NCBI RefSeq assembly: GCF_030547425.1
Contig: NZ_JAUORH010000004.1
Span: forward strand, 1 to 64,000
Direction: 5' to 3'
Source: Tenacibaculum sp. 1_MG-2023
Lineage (GTDB): Bacteria; Bacteroidota; Bacteroidia; Flavobacteriales; Flavobacteriaceae
Length of the DNA stretch: 64,000 nt
Part shown: in pieces, positions 9,551 through 17,520 of the stretch
Numbering within the stretch: the first letter of the stretch is position 1
Layout of the letters: the number at the start of each line of letters is the position of its first letter
The notes under the pieces: generated by a model
What the model saw: only the letters and a program-made list of their open reading frames with translations
Told to the model about the DNA's origin: nothing
Database searches by the model: none
Program-made: the position numbers and the translations under genes

Positions 9551-9587
9551 TCGTCTAAAAATTACTTTTTAGACGATTTTCTTTTTT
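9551..9587 (+). terminator. Terminator of ndk
   Basis: An 11-bp perfect stem, TCGTCTAAAAA (9551-9561) with TTTTTAGACGA (9566-9576), has a TTAC loop and is followed by a T-rich run. Confidence 0.88.
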
Positions 9588-9756
9588 ATGTTTTTATTAG
9601 TTGCATTTTAACCTAAAAATGAGTTATTTAGTGTAAATAATAAAGTTATTAAGACCTATATAATTTATTACTAGTTCTCGCATACTTCTGAAAATTTTCG
9701 CAGATTTTCTATCTGTGATTTATTTGCAAACAACGCAACAAACCATATACAAACAC

Positions 9757-9769
9757 GTTATGGGCAAGC
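9757..9769 (+). repeat. Cassette-boundary-like motif split by the IS
   Basis: GTTATGGGCAAGC abuts the left end of the IS3-family element. Joined across the insertion to AGCTATAAA at 11075-11083, it becomes GTTATGGGCAAGCTATAAA, which matches GTTACCTGCAAGCTATAAA at 13524-13542 except for three bases. The shared AGC is the likely target duplication. This marks a repeated boundary in front of accessory genes. Confidence 0.5.
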
Positions 9770-9809
9770 ATGACCTGTCCTGAATAAAGGCTACATAATT
9801 TTAAACATT

Positions 9810-10166
9810 ATGTACAAAAACGATAAAGTAATCAGACGGTATTCAGAACCTTTTAAATTAAAAATTTTAGCCGAACTTACTATCGGAAAACACACAAAGA
9901 GCGAGCTTTGTAAACTCTACTCTATCGCACCTACAACTGTAAACGAGTGGATTAAAAAGTACAATCGTAAAGATTTAATAGACACCCGTGTAATCGTGCA
10001 AACAGATGATGAACTTACCCGAATAAAAGCCCTGCAAAAAGAGCTTAAACAGCTAAAGGAACTTCTCATAAAGAAAGACCTCGATAAACTTATTGATGAT
10101 AATTACCTTACTGTGGCTGCTAAGAAACTAGGCTACAAAGATGCTTTAGAACTCAAAAAAAACTAA
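9810..10166 (+). CDS. IS3-family transposase OrfA (HTH protein)
   Basis: A 118-residue protein with an N-terminal helix-turn-helix (about 8-50, RRYSEPFKLKILAEL through TTVNEWIKKY) and a leucine-rich helical segment (about 68-90) typical of the OrfA multimerisation zipper. It is intact and starts 39 bases inside the left end. In IS3 elements OrfA binds the ends and is joined to OrfB by frameshifting; here OrfB is broken. Confidence 0.85.
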   Translation: MYKNDKVIRRYSEPFKLKILAELTIGKHTKSELCKLYSIAPTTVNEWIKKYNRKDLIDTRVIVQTDDELTRIKALQKELKQLKELLIKKDLDKLIDDNYLTVAAKKLGYKDALELKKN

Positions 10167-10179
10167 ACATCTAGCACTA

Positions 10180-11035
10180 ATGGAGACTTTAGACAATAAT
10201 CCAAAAGAAAGACCTTATGGTATAGCAACAATCTGTAAGGGATATTTCCTAACTCGTGATGCGTTTTATAAATACAAAAAGCGATACGTCAAGCGAATAA
10301 AGATTGAAAACCAGGTGCTGGAAATCATTCATAAAAGAAGAAGGACTTTACCAAGAGAAGGCGCTAGAAAGTTGATGCGGTCCCTAAAAACGGACTTTAA
10401 AAAACACAACATCAAAATTGATAGAGATCAATTGTTACGTATCCTTAGAGATAATAATCTTTTGATACGGTAAAAGAAATATTCGTCCAGAACAACCAAC
10501 TCACATCATAGATTTTACAAATACAATAATAGCATTAAAGATGTAGAAATAGTTAAATGCAACCAAGTGTGGGCTACAGATATAACTTACATCAGAACTA
10601 TTAAAGGATTTTGCTATCTAGCACTCTTAACAGATATATTCACGTAAAATCGTAGGATATGACCTAAGTGACAGCTTAGAGCTAACCGGTTGTGTTAGGG
10701 TGCTTAAAAAGGCAATCTATCATAACAAAGGACTCAAGAATCTAACCCTCCACTCAGACAGTGGAATACAATATTGCAGCAATGTATACACCAACGAGCT
10801 AAAGCGAAAAAAGATAGCAATAAGCATGACAGAAGAAAATCATTGTTATGAAAATACCCTAGCAGAGCGGGTAAATGGAATTTTAAAAGATGTATTTTAC
10901 CTCGACCAGACCTTTGCCAGCGTAGAAGATGCAAAAAGAGTAACTAAAAATGCAATCAAATTATATAACTCTAAAAGATTACATTTATCTTTAGACTATA
11001 AAACACCTAATAACGTGCACCAAAATACAGCTTAA
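10180..11035 (+). pseudogene. IS3-family transposase OrfB, disrupted
   Basis: The reading frame encodes the IS3 OrfB N-terminal region (10180-10473), then hits an in-frame TAA after NNLLIR. The protein continues in the same frame (NQVWATDITYI, with the first catalytic Asp) and is then frameshifted near 10640, where about two bases seem missing in the expected FSRKIVGYD segment. The C-terminal part (10700-11035) keeps the second Asp (HSDSGIQY) and the Glu (NTLAERVNG). At least two lesions make it inactive. Confidence 0.85.
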
Positions 11036-11282
11036 TTTTAATCAATAACCTGTAGACGTATTTTACGACTAGACAGCTATAAAATTTCGTTAATCATTTA
11101 ACAAAATATTGACAATCGAAATCACAAGACATCTTATTATTTAAGATACTTTTGCTGAAAATATACCCTTTATTTTCAACATTATATTTTGAAGCGTAAT
11201 AATGGCTACGCACATACAATTATACTTAATAAGTCTCTAAAAATTAAATTTAGAAAACTTGATATTCACCTAAAAAACAAGA

Positions 11283-12422
11283 ATGAAAAAATTACACAGC
11301 GCAACATTATTAATTTTAACCATCCTCTTTATGAACACAATTCAAGGACAAGAAACTAAAATACTTGTCTTAATCCATTCTGATAATGGCGGAACCTACG
11401 AATTAGCAAAGGAAGTCGCAAAAGGAATTGAATCGAAAGGAAGCGTTAAAGCCTTTATAAAAAAGGTTAAATCATCCGATATTCCTTCGTTAAAAAATAT
11501 ACCCATAGCAACTGTAGAAGAATTAACTTCGTATAATGGAATTGCTTTTGGGTCGCCCATATATTTTGGAAACATTAGCACACCAATGAGCGAATTCTTA
11601 TCCAAAACAGTAGATTTATGGAGTAAACACGGTTTAGAAGGAATGCCAGCAACGGTATTTATGTCTGCAGGTAGTGGAGCTGGAAAAGAACTTGCAATAC
11701 AATCTTTTTGGAATAGTTTAGCAGTACACGGAATGGTTTTGGTTTCTAACGGAGTTAGAGGTACTAAAAACATTGATAACACCATCCCTCAAGGTAATAC
11801 TGTTTTAGGAACAACTAGTTTAGCTTCATTTAAAAATGTAGAAAGACCAACAAAAAGTGAACGTTTTCTAGCGAATCTTCAAGGACAAAATTTTGCTAAA
11901 GTAGCGCATGCATTAAAAGGTACATTTCCAACAACTATAGAAATAACGGAGAATAATAAGAAAATAGATGTTAATACAGTATTAAAAGATAAGAAAATTG
12001 AATTACCTAAAGTACCTAAACCTGCTGGGAGCTATGAACCTTACGTAAGGTCTGGAAATTTGATATTTATTAATCAAGTTGCCTTTAAAGATGGAAAAGT
12101 TGTAAACCCCGGTAAATTAGGCTTAGATATAAATGAAAAGCAGGTAAATGAAGCTACTAGAGCTACAATGCTTAATGTTTTAGCTGTTTTAAAAGATGCT
12201 GTTGGTGGCGATTTAAATAAAGTAAAAAAATGTGTTCAACTAACAGGTATCTTTAACACTACAGATGATTACACTAAACATGCAAACTTAATGAATGTTG
12301 CTTCAAATTTAATGTTTGAAATTTTTGGAGAAAAAGGGAAGCATGCAAGAGCTACTTATGGAGCATCATCGATTCCTGTAAATTCTTCTGTAGAAATTCA
12401 AGCTATTTTTGAAGTAGAATAA
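11283..12422 (+). CDS. Secreted flavodoxin-like (WrbA-type) + RidA-family fusion protein
   Basis: A 379-residue protein with a signal peptide (about 1-22, ending IQGQE). Residues 24-200 form a flavodoxin/NAD(P)H:quinone oxidoreductase-like domain: IHSDNGGTYELAKEVAKGI, GIAFGSPIYFGNISTPM and MSAGSGAGKE are FMN-binding type motifs. Residues about 245-379 form a RidA/YjgF domain (FINQVAFKDGKV, ATRATMLNVLAVLKDAVGGDLNKVKKC). The combination and the export are unusual. It may be a periplasmic flavoprotein with deaminase-like or ligand-binding function. It lies in the accessory island between IS remnants; no partner gene is adjacent. Confidence 0.78.
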   Translation: MKKLHSATLLILTILFMNTIQGQETKILVLIHSDNGGTYELAKEVAKGIESKGSVKAFIKKVKSSDIPSLKNIPIATVEELTSYNGIAFGSPIYFGNISTPMSEFLSKTVDLWSKHGLEGMPATVFMSAGSGAGKELAIQSFWNSLAVHGMVLVSNGVRGTKNIDNTIPQGNTVLGTTSLASFKNVERPTKSERFLANLQGQNFAKVAHALKGTFPTTIEITENNKKIDVNTVLKDKKIELPKVPKPAGSYEPYVRSGNLIFINQVAFKDGKVVNPGKLGLDINEKQVNEATRATMLNVLAVLKDAVGGDLNKVKKCVQLTGIFNTTDDYTKHANLMNVASNLMFEIFGEKGKHARATYGASSIPVNSSVEIQAIFEVE

Positions 12423-12457
12423 ATACTAAATCATAAACTACTTAAAAGCCAGTTACC

Positions 12458-12616
12458 AACAAAGAACTGAGGTAAAAAACAAGTAAATTTTATACTTTTT
12501 CAACCCAAAATACTTTTATAATAAGCATCATACGGTAAACCACTTTTTACTATTGCAAAAGCTTGTTTTAGTAGCTTATTACACACCGCTATTAAAGCAA
12601 GTTTTTTACTCTTACC
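12458..12616 (-). pseudogene. IS110-family transposase, 3' end remnant
   Basis: The minus strand from 12616 to the stop at 12500-12502 encodes KKLALIAVCNKLLKQAFA followed by IVKSGLPYDAYYKSILG, the C-terminal tail of IS110/IS116/IS902-type transposases. The non-coding end continues to about 12458. The same segment, about 85-90% alike by eye, is at 57131-57285. No upstream part of the gene remains. Confidence 0.72.
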
Positions 12617-12673
12617 CTAGCTACAATTCATTTATACAACTCTCTACACACTTTATTGTATTTACATATTTAT

Positions 12674-13234
12674 GAGGAAAACTCAGCGTGACGCGCTGAT
12701 GGTTTCGTTGTGTTGAGGAAAGACCAGCGAAGCTCGCTGATGGTTTCGTTGTGTTGAGGAAAGACCAGCGAAGCTCGCTGATGGTTTCGTTGCCTTGAGG
12801 AAAGCTCAGCGACGCTCGCTGACGGTTTCGTTGCGTTGAGGAAATGCCAGCGAAGCTCGCTGACAGTTTCGTTCTCTTGAGGAAAGCTCAGCGACGCTCG
12901 CTGACGGTTTCGTTGTCTTGAGGAAAGCTCAGCGTGACGCGCTGACGGTTTCGTTGTCTTGAGGAAAGCTCAGCGTGACGCGCTGATGGTTTCGTTGCCT
13001 TGAGGAAAGCTCAGCGAAACGCGCTGGTGGTTTCGTTGTGTTGAGGAAAGACCAGCGTGACGCGCTAATGGTTTCGTTGTCTTGAGGAAAGCTCAGCGTG
13101 ACGCGCTGACGGTTTCGTTGTGTTGAGGAAAGCTCAGCGTGACGCGCTGACGGTTTCGTTGCCTTGAGGAAAGCTCAGCGTGACGCGCTGACGGTTTCGT
13201 TACGTTGAGGAAAGACCAGCGAAACGCGCTGATG
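12674..13234. repeat. Tandem array of a 41-bp hairpin repeat, 13.7 copies
   Basis: Thirteen consecutive 41-base units begin with GAGGAAA at 12674, 12715, 12756 and so on to 13166, followed by a partial unit from 13207. Each contains CAGCG-5 bases-CGCTG, a hairpin whose stem is conserved while the loop varies (TGACG, AAGCT, ACGCT, AAACG), and an outer GAAA/TTTC pair. The unit is not a multiple of three, so it is not coding, and there are no unique spacers, so it is not CRISPR. Confidence 0.92.
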
Positions 13235-13577
13235 ATTCAAAAAGTGTGTCAACAGCGATATATAGCACCGTTGCTACTCCGTAAAACACCTTATATTCCC
13301 TAAATAATTGAGCTTATGGTATTCCGTAAGATTTTGTACACATCTTGTAGTAAGTTCGTTGGAGTTGTATAATTAATTAACAAACAACAATAACTCGTTA
13401 ATAACTTTATTTCAGGTAAAGCACTAGTTTTAATATATTTGATAGCATATAAAAATTGCTAAAAATTCCGCTTATCCTACCCTTAAGAGAATATAACAGT
13501 AATTTTATTACGTATATAAACTAGTTACCTGCAAGCTATAAAGAAAGAGTCAGACATAATAAAGAATACTTAGAAAC
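13235..13577 (+). promoter_or_regulatory. Leader of the OLD-like operon with the shared 31-bp block
   Basis: There is no gene here. TAAATAATTGAGCTTATGG (start 13301) through CCGTAAGA (end 13331) is identical but for one base to 54185-54215, upstream of the TrlF-like gene, and weaker similarity runs on to about 13372. The block contains an inverted pair CTTATGG/CCGTAAG. A cassette-type motif, GTTACCTGCAAGCTATAAA, is at 13524-13542. Function as promoter, operator or recombination site is unproven. Confidence 0.55.
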
Positions 13578-15602
13578 ATGAAACTAATTAAGGCAAGAGT
13601 ACAAAATTATAGATCTATAAAAGATAGTGGAGTCTTTGAAATAGAAGAATTAAAGACTATACTAGTTGGTCCAAATGAAGCTGGTAAGACAGTATTATTG
13701 AAAGCTCTTCAACAGCTCAACAAGCCTGATGATGTTGATGGATTTAAGGCTATTCGTGACTACCCTCGTTCACTTTTTAATGACATAACTACTGGACAAG
13801 TCAAAGAAGAAGACATTGAAGTGGTTAGAGGATATTTCAAGTTAGATGATGATGATAAAGAATTGATACCACAAGATTTTAAAAACTGTACATACGTGTT
13901 GTATAGGAGATTAAACAATAAGGGTTGTCATTATCTTGAAAATGCACCTGCAAAGAAAACTTTTAAAGATGTAAACAAAGATTTAATTAGGCTATCCTCA
14001 CATCTTGACAATCAGTTTGAGTTAAAGGAAGGAGAAGACTCAACAAAGGAAAAACCAAGTACGACTATAAAATCAAAAACAGATAAGTTTTGGGATTCTA
14101 GAACATTTGACAAAGAAAATTCTGTTGAACTATTATCTTGTTTAGAGAAATTATATCCATATGTTGATGAAGATAACGAAAAAGAAGAAGAAAGATACTC
14201 TAGAATAATTGACGATATTAAATTCAATAATAATCATGATGAAGTATTAAGTGTTCTTGATAAACGTACTCCAGTATTCGTTTTGTTTAACAATTATTTT
14301 AAAGTTAAGCCATCAATTCACTTAGATCATTTAGCCACTAGACAGGAACAAAATTTATTAGAAGATGATAAATTTTATGATTATGGTAACCTCTGCCTAC
14401 TTAAACTACTAGGATTCACAGCTAGAGAGTTAGCTAATATCGGCAAAACACAAAACCCTGATAGAAATAACACAGAAGCAATAGAAAAATACAGAGACAC
14501 TTTAGATAATAGGTCATATCAGCTAAATGCAGCAAGTGTTAGGCTAACAGAAGAGATTGTTAGTATATGGAATCCCAATCCAGATAGACCTGAAGCTGAA
14601 AAAATCAGAATAACAGCAGATGGACAATATCTAAAAGTTGTGGTTGAAGATGAAGTTGGAGTTGAAATTGAATTAGATCAAAGATCCGAAGGTTTTCAAT
14701 GGATTGTCTCATTCTTTGTAGTTTTCTTTGCTGAAGCAATGGACAAGCATAAAAATGCTATATTATTGCTAGACGAGCCAGGGATGAGTTTGCATGGTCT
14801 AAAGCAGAGAGATTTTAGAACAACTATATCAAGATTAACTGAAAAAAATCAAACGATATATACTACCCATTCTCCTTTCTTAGTTGGTCCTGATGAATTA
14901 GATATAGTAAAGGTTGTAGAACTTAAAAACAGGAAAGAAGGTACAAAAGTTCATACGACACTTTCTTCAAGTGACCCAGCAGGATTATTACCATTGCAGG
15001 AAGCTTTTGGTTATGATTTAGCTCAAAGCCTATTTTCACAACAAAGGAATTTAATTTTAGAAGGTATTACAGATTATTGGTATTTGGATGCTACTGCGCA
15101 CCTATTAAAAGAAAGTAATCTTGCTAAACTGAATGATAAAATTGCATTAGTTTTTGCAAATTCAGCAGGAAAGGTAGTTTACTATGCTACTATCCTATTT
15201 GCACATAATCTAAAAGTAGCTGCATTGTTAGATTCAGATTCTTCAGGAGATCAAGCTGCCCAACAAGAAAACCTAATCCATACTTTAGGGAATAAAAACA
15301 TTTTGAGGACGAAGGAATTTACAAATGGAACTATAAAACCAGAAATTGAAGATCTGTTAAGAGAAACATTGATTATTGTTGCTAAAGGTGAGTATAATAA
15401 GGATGTAAAGTCAATTGCTGATTCACAACCAAACAGGGCTATTATTGATATTTTCTCACAAGAAATTCCAAATTTCTCAAAGTACAAGCTGGCAAAATCC
15501 TACATAAAATGGACAAGAAATAACTCCGCCAAAGATTTAGAGGACTCTGAAATTGAAAGTTGGAAAGGATTAATTGAGAAAATTAATAAAGCTTTAAAAT
15601 AA
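13578..15602 (+). CDS. OLD-family-like ATPase with TOPRIM nuclease domain
   Basis: A 674-residue protein. It has an N-terminal ABC/SMC-type ATPase: Walker A GPNEAGKT (31-38), an insertion of about 300 residues, signature-like RSEGFQW (369-375), Walker B ILLLDEP (395-401) and H-loop TTHSPF (429-434). A TOPRIM domain follows, with Glu495 and Asp499 in LILEGITDYW and the DSDSSGD cluster (Asp552, 554, 558), the metal-binding residues of OLD-type nucleases. Related proteins (P2 OLD, GajA, PARIS-type ATPases) act in anti-phage defence. It is followed one base later by a small membrane protein gene, suggesting a two-gene unit. The substrate is unknown. Confidence 0.85.
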   Translation: MKLIKARVQNYRSIKDSGVFEIEELKTILVGPNEAGKTVLLKALQQLNKPDDVDGFKAIRDYPRSLFNDITTGQVKEEDIEVVRGYFKLDDDDKELIPQDFKNCTYVLYRRLNNKGCHYLENAPAKKTFKDVNKDLIRLSSHLDNQFELKEGEDSTKEKPSTTIKSKTDKFWDSRTFDKENSVELLSCLEKLYPYVDEDNEKEEERYSRIIDDIKFNNNHDEVLSVLDKRTPVFVLFNNYFKVKPSIHLDHLATRQEQNLLEDDKFYDYGNLCLLKLLGFTARELANIGKTQNPDRNNTEAIEKYRDTLDNRSYQLNAASVRLTEEIVSIWNPNPDRPEAEKIRITADGQYLKVVVEDEVGVEIELDQRSEGFQWIVSFFVVFFAEAMDKHKNAILLLDEPGMSLHGLKQRDFRTTISRLTEKNQTIYTTHSPFLVGPDELDIVKVVELKNRKEGTKVHTTLSSSDPAGLLPLQEAFGYDLAQSLFSQQRNLILEGITDYWYLDATAHLLKESNLAKLNDKIALVFANSAGKVVYYATILFAHNLKVAALLDSDSSGDQAAQQENLIHTLGNKNILRTKEFTNGTIKPEIEDLLRETLIIVAKGEYNKDVKSIADSQPNRAIIDIFSQEIPNFSKYKLAKSYIKWTRNNSAKDLEDSEIESWKGLIEKINKALK

Positions 15603-15603
15603 T

Positions 15604-16101
15604 ATGAAAGATTTCTTTACTCCATCAATAATAACAGCTTTAACTGCGCTTACTTTATCATTAATTACCTTATACCAGTTTTTTAGGAATTTACGGTTTC
15701 AACAGAAACAAGCTGAGAATAACCAGAATCGCGATCTAACAAATAAATTATATGACTTAAGATTAGAGTATTATCCTAAAGCTTATGATATTACAGATTG
15801 TATTATCAAGGAAAAAGGGAATAATTATGATGTTCAAAAGATTAAAAATGCTGCTACAGATTTAATTGCATGGAAAAAGGGGGTTGTTAATATTATTATT
15901 TCAGTAGAATGTCGAGATTCTTTTTTTACACTAAGAGATGCCTTGATGAAAAAACCAGCTGAAAAAGGACAGTTTTCTCAAGAACAAGTAGTGAAAATTC
16001 ATAATGCAAATAAAAGTTTTAGAAAAGAATTAAGACGTGATTTTGGATTTATGTATAGAGAGGAAAAAAAACGAAGAAAAACCAAGAAAGCCAGCAGGTA
16101 A
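15604..16101 (+). CDS. Small membrane-anchored protein partner of the OLD-like ATPase
   Basis: A 165-residue protein with one N-terminal transmembrane helix (about 9-27) and a charged, mainly helical cytoplasmic part ending in a basic tail (REEKKRRKTKKASR). The ATG is one base after the stop of the upstream ATPase, so translation is almost certainly coupled. I recognise no family. In a defence reading it could be a membrane effector or sensor released by the ATPase. The stop codon lies inside the left arm of a cassette-type palindrome. Confidence 0.75.
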   Translation: MKDFFTPSIITALTALTLSLITLYQFFRNLRFQQKQAENNQNRDLTNKLYDLRLEYYPKAYDITDCIIKEKGNNYDVQKIKNAATDLIAWKKGVVNIIISVECRDSFFTLRDALMKKPAEKGQFSQEQVVKIHNANKSFRKELRRDFGFMYREEKKRRKTKKASR

Positions 16102-16232
16102 CATTTTGTATAAGTAACGGCAGGAAAAGAGCTAAATATCAAGGTTTTTAGCCCACTCAAACTATGTAGTGGTTTGACAGAGAACTACCATGTATTCTGC
16201 CACTACTCATACAATTTACCGTTGCTATAATT
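16093..16232. repeat. attC-like imperfect palindrome A
   Basis: The left arm GTATAAGTAACGGCAGGA (16108-16125) pairs with TTCTGCCACTACTCATAC (16195-16212), with mismatches that are mostly G-U. Weaker pairing extends outward to about 16093 and 16226. It ends in CATACAATTTACCGTTGCTATAATT (16208-16232), whose equivalent ends palindrome B. It separates the OLD-like unit from the toxin-like unit, as attC sites separate integron cassettes, but canonical GTTRRRY cores are not evident. Confidence 0.55.
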
Positions 16233-16251
16233 AAAAAATAAAGAGAAAAAG

Positions 16252-16983
16252 ATGCGATTAGCAGAAATAGCAAAACAATTAGGAACAAATAAAGAAATAA
16301 TGGATTCATACTGGGAATACCATGAAAGAAAACAGAATTGGTTTTTTTCTCCAAATCCAAATTTAGATGGAGCTACAAGAAGACCTATGTTTCCAAGTCT
16401 TATAGATTGGAAAAAATTAAAATCATCTGAGAGAAAACGAAAATGGAATAACCTTAGTATGAAGCAACGAATGACAATTTCAACTCTTGCTGGATTTGGA
16501 TATGAAGGGAGAGGAATTAACTTAGACAATATATCTCACTTTTCTAGATTAAGAGAAGCTTGTATGAGTAAATGGAAAGTAAACTTATACAGTGTGTTCT
16601 GGAGTGATTTAGGAAACGGAAAACGTTGGCTTTGTAATGTTTTTGTTGGTGATGCTATTTATTTATACGGTTTAAATAACTTTACTTCATCAAATAATCA
16701 TTATTATGATCCAGAACAAATCTATATGGGTAAATCTTCTTTAAGAAAAAGAAAAAATTATAAAGATGTTCAAGTTGGAGATATTGTTGTTTTTGGAAAA
16801 GGACATGTAGAAATTATTACAAGTATTCAAAAATATTGGGTTGCTGATGATGGGTTTTGCTCTATCGGTGCAGGCAGAGGTAGGGGTAGATCTTATATGG
16901 GGAGTATAGAATGTGATGGGGCATTAACACTTTCAGGAAAAAGAGAACTAAATAATAGCAATCACACTTACTTTTATATATAG
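16252..16983 (+). CDS. Putative peptidoglycan amidase-type toxin (NlpC/P60-CHAP-like)
   Basis: A 243-residue protein without signal peptide. The C-terminal half carries a papain-like amidase pattern: WLCNVFVGDAIYLYG with likely catalytic Cys128, then VGDIVVFGKGHVEIITS with likely catalytic His175, and SIGAGRGRGRS near 195. 'CNxFVxD' plus 'GDIVxF..GHV' is the layout of cell-wall amidase effectors. The N-terminal 110 residues are not recognised. It is followed after one base by a membrane protein that could be its immunity factor. The function is inferred from motifs only. Confidence 0.6.
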   Translation: MRLAEIAKQLGTNKEIMDSYWEYHERKQNWFFSPNPNLDGATRRPMFPSLIDWKKLKSSERKRKWNNLSMKQRMTISTLAGFGYEGRGINLDNISHFSRLREACMSKWKVNLYSVFWSDLGNGKRWLCNVFVGDAIYLYGLNNFTSSNNHYYDPEQIYMGKSSLRKRKNYKDVQVGDIVVFGKGHVEIITSIQKYWVADDGFCSIGAGRGRGRSYMGSIECDGALTLSGKRELNNSNHTYFYI

Positions 16984-16984
16984 A

Positions 16985-17404
16985 ATGCGAAAATTTTATT
17001 TTTTATCTTGTTTGTCTAATTTTCTAATACTGCTTTTAGTTGGACAGTTTGTTTTTCCTTTAATCGAAGGAATAGTTAGTAATCACATAAAAAAATTTAC
17101 CGAAATCAGTAGTTACGTAAATTATAGTTATTATTTCTATTTTTTTGTGTTTTGGTGGCTTGCACCACTTTCAATACTTTTAATAAAAAATTACTTAAAA
17201 CATTTATTACTTTTTATTACAGTAAATATATTATTAGCGGTCATAATTTTAATAAGCTCTTTTAAATATGGTTTTGAAATAATTTTATATGACCTACTGT
17301 TATTTATATTGCCAAGTATGGTAATTTCTATTTCGGTTTATTATTCTCAAATGATAATTGGAAAAAAACTACTACCAACAAAGTATAAGTGTAATGCGGA
17401 GTAA
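16985..17404 (+). CDS. Four-helix membrane protein, possible immunity protein
   Basis: A 139-residue, very hydrophobic protein with about four transmembrane segments (about 5-25, 48-67, 74-93, 99-121). It is not recognised as a family. It begins one base after the amidase-like gene, the usual arrangement of toxin then immunity, and a periplasm-facing membrane protein is a plausible antagonist of a cell-wall amidase. Its 3' end lies in the left arm of palindrome B. Confidence 0.6.
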   Translation: MRKFYFLSCLSNFLILLLVGQFVFPLIEGIVSNHIKKFTEISSYVNYSYYFYFFVFWWLAPLSILLIKNYLKHLLLFITVNILLAVIILISSFKYGFEIILYDLLLFILPSMVISISVYYSQMIIGKKLLPTKYKCNAE

Positions 17405-17507
17405 AGTGTTAAACACGAAAAAATAGACTATTATAACCTCAAGGTTAAACAAAAGTGAAGTGCTTCTAACCTCGCACTACGCTTATACAATCACGTTCGC
17501 TATAATA
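17383..17507. repeat. attC-like imperfect palindrome B
   Basis: GTATAAGTGTAATGCG (17383-17398) faces CGCACTACGCTTATAC (17473-17488), with 14 of 16 positions pairing and both exceptions G-U. The right end, TTATACAATCACGTTCGCTATAATA, matches the right end of palindrome A. It closes the island before the backbone DUF721 gene. Confidence 0.55.
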
Positions 17508-17520
17508 CACACATTATATC

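Larger units (their letters stand above)
9771..11075 (+). mobile_element. Degenerate IS3-family insertion sequence
   Basis: About 1.3 kb with imperfect 25-bp terminal repeats (9771-9795 and 11051-11075, about 16 of 25 matching). It contains an HTH orfA and a disrupted DDE orfB. Flanks show AGC on both sides if the ends are set one base to the left, consistent with a 3-bp target duplication. The broken transposase means it cannot move on its own. Confidence 0.85.

Noticed and set aside
10734..10934. Minus-strand frame inside the IS3 orfB remnant
   Set aside because: It is a shadow of the conserved DDE transposase coding strand.
12674..13234. Possible CRISPR array
   Set aside because: Units are contiguous 41-mers with no unique spacers, and no cas genes are in the window.
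16093..17507. Canonical integron with attI and integrase
   Set aside because: No integrase gene is present in the window and the palindrome cores do not match GTTRRRY/RYYYAAC, so only the term attC-like is used.
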